Origin: Streptococcaceae bacterium
GTDB taxonomy: Bacteria > Bacillota > Bacilli > Lactobacillales > Streptococcaceae
Length of the DNA stretch: 6,173 nucleotides
Assembly (NCBI GenBank): GCA_031285105.1
Contig: JAITWV010000280.1
Location: 1 to 6,173 of the forward strand
Direction: 5' to 3'
In this document: piece by piece, positions 1 to 3,787 of the stretch
Position numbering within the stretch: position 1 is the first letter of the stretch
Layout: each line of letters begins with the position of its first letter
Translations under genes and position numbers: made by a program
Notes under the pieces: model-generated
What the model was told of the DNA's origin: nothing
Seen by the model: only the letters and a program-made list of their open reading frames with translations
Databases searched by the model: none

Positions 1-1
1 G

Positions 2-1039
2 TTTCAGATTAATGGGACAGTAAATACCTTTAAATATGACGGGAATTGGTTTGCAAGTGGAAATTATCAAGCCTTCAACTTCAATATTGATCAAGGAGGA
101 AAATTCCTAGCAACAACAGGTGGTGGAGCGATTAACCTGAATAGTTTCTCACAACCTGTAAAATGGACATTCAACAAAGACTCACAATTATTGTTTAATA
201 GTATGTCCTCTTCAACTTTATTGAATAACCCAAAAGTTTCAGGCAGCTCATTGACTTTAAATGATCCTGCCGTGGTAACATTCAATGCGTCAAATGCAAA
301 TGTAATTAATGGTACATTGTCTAATTTCCCAGTAACTATCAACGGTACTGGACTAAGAACACACGCATCAGCTACCGGGACAACCTTTGATTCAACCTTT
401 GACATGAATAAACCAAATAGGGATGATATTGTCCCAAATACTAGTGACACTTGGTATTTCAATAATATTGGTACGATAAATAATCTGGGTGGTTCAATTA
501 CAACACCAGGATTTGCATTTCCATATAGTGCAGCAGATATTACCAAAATCAACGCAGCAAAATATCTATCTTGGTACAAACCTCTAGGCACTCAAATTTA
601 CGGCTACAAATCAAACATGAGTCGTACTTTTAATGTTGGTTTAGGAAACTTACCAGCAGACGGTTCATTTTCACCAAGTATCTCAGGAAATGCTGTTCAA
701 AATATTGTGGTAGCCGATGACCGTAATCCCAAACCAAACTTTGCGATTACCTTGAGTATGGTACAAAACAATATTCCGGATAAATTGAATTTCACTTGGA
801 CAGATCCGACAACTTCAACGGAAACACCATTAGTGCTCAATACATCCCAACAAATTATTGGAACGGACACAAATGGGAATTTATCACCAGCACCTAAGTC
901 AACTGCGAATGCTGGGATGAATTATACTTTTGAATTTGCGACTGATAAAGGGTTGAAAGTTCAGGCGAAGAATAATTTGAAGGTACAGGCGAATACGAAT
1001 GCTGGGACGTTTAAGTATTCGATTAATTCTGGGGTTTAG
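2..1039 (+). CDS. Large surface protein, 3' part: beta-helix (pectate-lyase-like) adhesin with a C-terminal WxL-like domain
   Basis: The frame is open from the left edge (first full codon at position 2) to TAG at 1037-1039, giving 345 residues. The true start lies outside the window; the TTG at 191 is an internal Leu codon. Residues 1 to about 135 are rich in Asn, Thr, Ser and Gly, with short alternating beta-strands and turns (for example GGKFLATTGGGAINLNSFSQ, then LLFNSMSSSTLLNNPKVSG). This is the look of right-handed beta-helix domains annotated as pectate-lyase-like adhesive domains in enterococcal surface proteins. The last ~140 residues contain VADDRNPKPNFAITLSM (about 237-253) and finish NAGTFKYSINSGV. 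They resemble the spacing of a WxL domain, where a VxDxR stretch precedes a WxL motif and AGT(Y/F) precedes the final WxL, but both tryptophans are missing. The protein is expected to be exported, but its signal peptide is not visible. Surface location and adhesin role are inferred; there is no sign of enzyme activity. Confidence 0.75.
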   Translation, partial: FQINGTVNTFKYDGNWFASGNYQAFNFNIDQGGKFLATTGGGAINLNSFSQPVKWTFNKDSQLLFNSMSSSTLLNNPKVSGSSLTLNDPAVVTFNASNANVINGTLSNFPVTINGTGLRTHASATGTTFDSTFDMNKPNRDDIVPNTSDTWYFNNIGTINNLGGSITTPGFAFPYSAADITKINAAKYLSWYKPLGTQIYGYKSNMSRTFNVGLGNLPADGSFSPSISGNAVQNIVVADDRNPKPNFAITLSMVQNNIPDKLNFTWTDPTTSTETPLVLNTSQQIIGTDTNGNLSPAPKSTANAGMNYTFEFATDKGLKVQAKNNLKVQANTNAGTFKYSINSGV

Positions 1040-1076
1040 TTAGATTAAATAATATACATCTTTGGAACTTGAAAAT

Positions 1077-1129
1077 CCAACGACTCGCATTCAACGATAA
1101 TTTATAGAATGGTAGCTGTTGGTTTTTTT
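1077..1129 (+). terminator. Probable rho-independent terminator of the surface protein gene
   Basis: The left arm is 1077-1092 (CCAACGACTCGCATTC) and the right arm 1107-1122 (GAATGGTAGCTGTTGG), followed by seven T at 1123-1129. Both ends of the stem pair perfectly (CCAAC/GTTGG and ATTC/GAAT) but the middle has mismatches. It begins 37 nt after the stop codon, the right place to end the upstream transcript. Confidence 0.65.
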
Positions 1130-1198
1130 GTATAATTTTATTCGAGAGATGCGAGACTTAAAAGGTGTTCAGGATATTACTAAGAAAGGGTATAAAAA

Positions 1199-1288
1199 AT
1201 GGCTAATCAAGTAGTAAACTTTCAAGTACATCTTATATATAATATGCTTACAACTGTAGACATAGCAGAGGCGAAAAGAAATAAATGA
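1199..1288 (+). CDS. Possible 29-residue small protein, unrecognised
   Basis: ATG at 1199 is preceded by AAGAAAGGG ending 8 nt upstream, an acceptable ribosome binding site. The frame closes with TGA at 1286-1288. The peptide starts MANQVVNFQVHLIYNMLTTV and ends DIAEAKRNK. It has a mildly hydrophobic front and a charged tail, with no clear membrane helix, signal peptide or known motif. A frame this short arises easily by chance, and codon use gives no help. It may be a real small gene, a fragment of a lost gene, or noise. Confidence 0.2.
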   Translation: MANQVVNFQVHLIYNMLTTVDIAEAKRNK

Positions 1289-1307
1289 CATTTCAATGTG
1301 CAATCAA

Positions 1308-1337
1308 TTGTAGTCCACTCATTTAATATGTTATGGT
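1308..1337 (+). promoter_or_regulatory. Candidate promoter of the split-barrel gene
   Basis: A weak sigma-A-like pair is seen: TTGTAG at 1308-1313 and TATGGT at 1332-1337, with an 18-bp spacer. This would start transcription near 1344, leaving a leader of about 25 nt. TATAAA at 1343-1348 matches a -10 better, but would place the start on top of the ribosome binding site and has no -35 partner. The assignment is tentative. Confidence 0.3.
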
Positions 1338-1366
1338 GTATATATAAATGAAAAAGGAGTGGACTA
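1311..1366. promoter_or_regulatory. 10-bp perfect inverted repeat flanking the promoter and ribosome binding site
   Basis: TAGTCCACTC (1311-1320) and GAGTGGACTA (1357-1366) are exact reverse complements, 36 bp apart. The left arm overlaps the candidate -35 region. The right arm overlaps the ribosome binding site AAAGGAG (1353-1359) just before the ATG at 1370. Each arm is itself a near-dyad, AGT-NN-ACT, so the two arms could be paired operator half-sites for a repressor. If transcription starts upstream of 1311, they could instead form an RNA stem that hides the ribosome binding site. No regulator gene is present in the window. Confidence 0.45.
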
Positions 1367-1369
1367 AAA

Positions 1370-1852
1370 ATGGATGTAAAAATCGAAGTAGCTGATTTGT
1401 TAAAAAAGATTGTCGACCAAGGAGATGTGACACTTGCAACTTCTTTTCGCGATCAAGTAAGTGCAAGAACAGTATCGGTCATTGAATATGATGGAAAAAT
1501 TGCTTTTCAAACCGATGAACATTCACGTAAATTCAAAAAACTCACGAGAAATACCAACGTGGCCATTTGTGCACATGATATTCAGTTAGAAGGAATTGCC
1601 AATGTTACTGGTACACCAATGGGCAATGAAACGTTTAAGGACTTGTATAAAAAGCGCCACCCCGAGCGTTATAAGCACTATTCAGAAATTTCATCTGAGC
1701 GGGTAGTCGAGATTGAACCGAAAATGTTAAAGCTGTGGTGTTATGAAAATGAAAAGCCACATATTTTATTTATTGATTTAGAAAATAATATTGTTAATAA
1801 AATCCCATTCTTTTATCAAGATATTGTGGATAGTAATCTTATAGAAGAATAA
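1370..1852 (+). CDS. Pyridoxamine 5'-phosphate oxidase-like FMN-binding split-barrel protein
   Basis: This is a complete 160-residue protein. ATG at 1370 has the ribosome binding site AAAGGAG ending 10 nt upstream. The layout fits the small PNPOx-like split-barrel family: an N-terminal helix (VADLLKKIVDQGD, 7-19), a first strand (VTLATSF), then ARTVSVIEYDGKIAFQTDE (32-50) and SRKFKKLTRNTNVAICA (52-68), a central strand pair (IQLEGIANVTG, 71-81), and a late strand (VVEIEPKMLKLWCYE, 111-125). Basic residues of the SRKFKK stretch usually lie near the flavin phosphate in this family. Such proteins are cytoplasmic, normally dimeric, and bind FMN, F420 or haem; the substrate cannot be told from sequence, and true PdxH activity is not implied because these short members lack the full PdxH C-terminus. 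It appears monocistronic, with its own promoter region and a strong terminator. Its last 12 codons are duplicated at 3414-3452. Confidence 0.85.
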   Translation: MDVKIEVADLLKKIVDQGDVTLATSFRDQVSARTVSVIEYDGKIAFQTDEHSRKFKKLTRNTNVAICAHDIQLEGIANVTGTPMGNETFKDLYKKRHPERYKHYSEISSERVVEIEPKMLKLWCYENEKPHILFIDLENNIVNKIPFFYQDIVDSNLIEE

Positions 1853-1866
1853 GCAAAACGAGGTTG
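1814..1866 (+). repeat. Direct repeat, copy A (3' end of the split-barrel gene)
   Basis: These 53 bases cover the last 12 codons (YQDIVDSNLIEE), the stop, and the trailer GCAAAACGAGGTTG. They match 3414-3466 with only three differences, all in two neighbouring codons (CTT ATA here, ATA ATT there). The offset between the copies is exactly 1600 bp. Confidence 0.9.
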
Positions 1867-1903
1867 GGACACGAGATGTGCTTGTGTCCCAACCTCATTT
1901 TTT
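1857..1903 (+). terminator. Strong rho-independent terminator of the split-barrel gene
   Basis: A perfect 13-bp stem (GAGGTTGGGACAC at 1860-1872 with GTGTCCCAACCTC at 1884-1896) extends inwards by G-T, A-T and G-C pairs to a 5-nt loop (1876-1880). Six T follow at 1898-1903. It lies 7 nt after the stop codon. The GAGGNTGGGAC theme is typical of enterococcal and listerial intergenic hairpins. Confidence 0.92.
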
Positions 1904-1971
1904 ATTTCCCAATCAACCAAACAAATGGTTAACGAATCGCTGAAGTTATATTTACGATGATATTTTATTTG

Positions 1972-2063
1972 CAAATATGTAAAATTTACTATAACATATT
2001 TGCAAAGTTAAAATAAACAAATACGTAAGATGAACTAAAACAAATATGTAAAATAGTTTTAAT
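1972..2063 (+). repeat. Array of four 23-bp direct repeats upstream of the ATPase gene
   Basis: Units start at 1972, 1995, 2018 and 2041, an exact 23-bp period. The conserved front half is CAAATATGTAAAAT: units 1 and 4 match it fully, unit 3 differs at two positions (CAAATACGTAAGAT), and unit 2 at four (CATATTTGCAAAGT). The back halves are AT-rich and not conserved. Units 1 and 2 also contain a perfect 13-bp inverted repeat (TTTGCAAATATGT at 1968-1980 with its complement at 1994-2006). The array ends 62 bp before the ATPase start codon, so it most simply serves as a multi-site operator for that gene. No iteron-type replication gene is nearby. Confidence 0.8.
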
Positions 2064-2068
2064 GGAAT

Positions 2069-2083
2069 TAGAATAGGTAATAC
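2069..2083 (+). promoter_or_regulatory. Candidate -10 region of the ATPase gene
   Basis: TAGAAT at 2069-2074 and TAATAC at 2078-2083 both resemble a -10 hexamer. Neither has a good -35; the expected position falls in or at the edge of the last 23-bp repeat unit, which suggests that the protein binding the array controls this promoter. This is a weak call based on position and AT content. Confidence 0.25.
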
Positions 2084-2125
2084 TAAACTGTAGGGAAAGT
2101 ATCAAAAATAAATGAGGTGAAAAAT

Positions 2126-3397
2126 TTGTATCAAAAAAGAATTGTTGATAAAGATATCGCAGAGTTCATGCAATATGCCCCAGCGATTTTAATTGAAGGT
2201 GCTAAGGCTGTAGGGAAGACTGAAACAGCCTCTAACTAAGCAAAAACAATTTTTTCAATGGATAATGATGTAACAAGAACGATTTTACTAGCAGATCCCG
2301 AAGGAATGTTAAACGAAGAAATACCTATCCTTATTGATGAATGGCAACTAGCTCCTTCTTTATGGAATTTTGTCCGTCATCAAGTAGATAAAGGACTAAA
2401 ACCTGGTTCGGTGCTCTTTACAGGTAGCAGCATCCGAATAAATGCAAAAATACACAGCGGTGCAGGTCGGATTATTCGTATGAAGATGAGACCATTCAGT
2501 ATTGAAGAAAGAAGTATGAACGACACTTATATCCGTGTGACAGACTTGTTTTCAATACAAACCAATCAAAAAATCAGTGGAAAAACAGATAAAAAAATGA
2601 ATGATTATTTGACTGAAATTTACCTGTCTGGTTTTCCTGGTATTAGAAAAATGTCTGAACGATTACGCAAGAAAATGATTGCAAGCTACATCGAAAATAT
2701 TAGTGAACATGAATTTGAGCAAAATGGCTTTCCATCCGTACGTCCAGAAAGTTTAAATGCCTGGATGCGTGCGTATGCGGCTGCAATAGCTACAACCACG
2801 CAGTTTCAAACAATTATAGATTCTGCGATGGCAAACAATGAACAAGCACCAACACGCCCCACTGCTACGTCCTATAGAGAAGCTTTACAAAAATTATATA
2901 TTATCGACGAAGTACCTTCATTCTTAGGATTTGGCAAATTATTCCCAAATCTAGCGAAATCATCAAAGCATTTTATGTTAGACCCTGCTATTGCCCTTTC
3001 TCTTCTTGGTGTAGAAAGAGAGAATTTGGAAAACTATCATGTACCTCACCATGTTGGGAAACTCAACCAAACATTTATCGGACAATTACTAGAATCATTG
3101 GTTTATCAAAGCCTGGTCGTCTATGCACAAACAACTGATTCAAAATTGTATCACCTGAGAGAAAATCGAGGGAAAAGAGAAATTGATTTTATTTTACAAA
3201 GAGGGAATACACTGATTTTATTTGAGGTAAAAGCTGACCCAGAAGCAAAAAACAGCTATGTTGAACATTTGAATTGGGTAGAAGAAAGAGTAAAGGAAGA
3301 ATTTAAAGTTGTTAAAGTATTACTGAACACGGGTCCACGTGCATTTACAAGATCTGATGGTGTACATGTTGTTCCAATATCGATGCTTGGTGTATAA
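2126..3397 (+). pseudogene. AAA ATPase of the DUF4143 type, interrupted by a nonsense codon
   Basis: The original gene most likely began at TTG 2126, behind ribosome binding site GAGGTG (2114-2119), and encoded 423 residues, a normal length for this family. The N-terminus MYQKRIVDKDIAEFMQYAPA leads to Walker A GAKAVGKT (residues 25-32). An in-frame TAA follows at 2237-2239 (codon 38); CAA (Gln) is the likely ancestral codon, a single C-to-T change. Reading then continues undisturbed: Walker B PILIDEW with D71/E72, sensor-like LFTGSS, HSGAGRIIRMKMRPFS, a helical middle, and a C-terminal PD-(D/E)xK-like core with REIDF and LFEVKAD (about E352, D354, E367, K369). The longest remaining frame starts at ATG 2258, has no ribosome binding site and lacks Walker A, so it cannot be an active ATPase. 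The rest shows no frameshift, pointing to recent loss. The cellular role of this family is poorly known. A sequencing error at 2237 is the main alternative. Confidence 0.88.
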
Positions 3398-3413
3398 GAA
3401 GTTATAACTAAAC

Positions 3414-3466
3414 TATCAAGATATTGTGGATAGTAATATAATTGAAGAATAAGCAAAACGAGGTTG
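3414..3466 (+). repeat. Direct repeat, copy B: detached 3' end of a split-barrel gene
   Basis: These bases would encode YQDIVDSNIIEE followed by TAA (3450-3452), then GCAAAACGAGGTTG. Compared with copy A the only changes are CTT to ATA (Leu to Ile) and ATA to ATT (silent), so the reading frame is kept. Immediately upstream the frame runs into TAA at 3405-3407 and no other part of the gene is present. It is therefore a tail fragment, not a gene. Confidence 0.88.
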
Positions 3467-3646
3467 AGGCTGGGACAAAACTCTGAATGCGTAGAAGAAA
3501 AACGAACGTTCAAGCACTAGCACAAAACTTCAATCGCAAAAACCTCCCAAAATCTATCTTTGATGATAGATTTTGGGAGATTTTTACATTATTCGACTGA
3601 AAACTATAGTTAAAAAATTGTTTTGTCCCAGCCTCAATCTCGTTTT
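3455..3646. repeat. 192-bp MITE-like element with 27-bp terminal inverted repeats
   Basis: The left end 3455-3481 (AAAACGAGGTTG then AGGCTGGGACAAAAC) is the reverse complement of the right end 3620-3646 except for one base (GAGGTTG versus GAGATTG). A separate hairpin sits inside at 3544-3579, and there is an 8-bp palindrome GAACGTTC at 3504-3511. No transposase is encoded. The AGGCTGGGACAAAAC end is a theme repeated between genes in enterococci and listeriae; whether this full-length form is mobile is not known from the sequence. No clear target-site duplication was found. Confidence 0.8.
3538..3585. terminator. Bidirectional hairpin terminator inside the repeat element
   Basis: A perfect 15-bp stem (CTCCCAAAATCTATC at 3544-3558 with GATAGATTTTGGGAG at 3565-3579) has a 6-nt loop. 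It is flanked by five A (3538-3542) and five T (3581-3585), so it can stop transcription in both directions. It would insulate the WxL gene from transcription through the ATPase gene. The outer 27-bp stem is also followed by T residues (3643-3648). Confidence 0.85.
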
Positions 3647-3677
3647 TTGTTCCCCAATGCATGAGTCACATTAGTCG

Positions 3678-3683
3678 TATAAT
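3678..3683 (+). promoter_or_regulatory. Candidate -10 box upstream of the WxL gene
   Basis: A perfect TATAAT lies at 3678-3683, 104 bp before the start codon, but no good -35 is found 16-18 bp upstream. A second weak pair, TTACCG (3719-3724) and TACTAT (3743-3748) with an 18-bp spacer, is closer to the gene. The WxL gene needs its own promoter because strong terminators precede it; which box is used is uncertain. Confidence 0.3.
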
Positions 3684-3787
3684 TTATTTTTTTTAAAACC
3701 AAAAAATAAATACGAAAATTACCGTTCACTCTAATAGAATAATACTATCAATAATGATGAGATGATGATTAAGAGGAAAGGTAGCAA

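Larger units (their letters stand above)
1130..1369. other. Intergenic region with doubtful small ORFs
   Basis: No convincing gene is present. There are two overlapping short frames. 1149-1214 would give a 21-residue basic peptide (starting MRDLKGVQDITKK) and has no good ribosome binding site. 1199-1288 would give 29 residues and does have one (separate entry). Both could be remnants of a lost gene. The right end holds the probable promoter of the split-barrel gene and its inverted repeat. No tRNA or riboswitch fold was recognised. Confidence 0.5.
3398..3787. other. Intergenic region: gene-tail remnant, nested repeat element, leader of the WxL gene
   Basis: No gene is seen in these 390 bases. 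From left to right they hold a 16-bp spacer, the second copy of the split-barrel gene tail (3414-3466), the 192-bp inverted-repeat element (3455-3646), and the AT-rich leader of the next gene. The leader includes an imperfect inverted repeat in which CGTA (3676-3679) plus TTTATTTTTT (3683-3692) pair with AAAAAATAAATACG (3701-3714), leaving a 3-nt bulge. Confidence 0.7.

Noticed and set aside
191..193. TTG as the start of the adhesin gene
   Set aside because: The same frame continues upstream without a stop to the window edge with the same protein character, and there is no ribosome binding site before 191.
91..591. 166-codon open frame on the minus strand
   Set aside because: It lies wholly opposite the surface-protein coding frame, which is open from the window edge and has clear repeat-type composition; no ribosome binding site or family resemblance was seen.
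1972..2063. The 23-bp array as a plasmid iteron origin
   Set aside because: Iterons of 21-23 bp are typical of theta plasmids, but there is no replication initiator gene, DnaA box cluster or partition gene nearby and the flanks look chromosomal.
1972..2063. The 23-bp array as a CRISPR
   Set aside because: The units abut as a 14-bp core plus a 9-bp variable part, far too short for repeats and spacers, and no cas gene is present.
3256..3513. 85-codon minus-strand frame across the ATPase 3' end
   Set aside because: It overlaps the ATPase end, the duplicated tail and the repeat element, and its composition looks like an antisense shadow.
3414..3646. A complete transposon with target-site duplication
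   Set aside because: There is no transposase and no matching short direct repeat was found just outside the terminal inverted repeats, so only MITE-like can be said.
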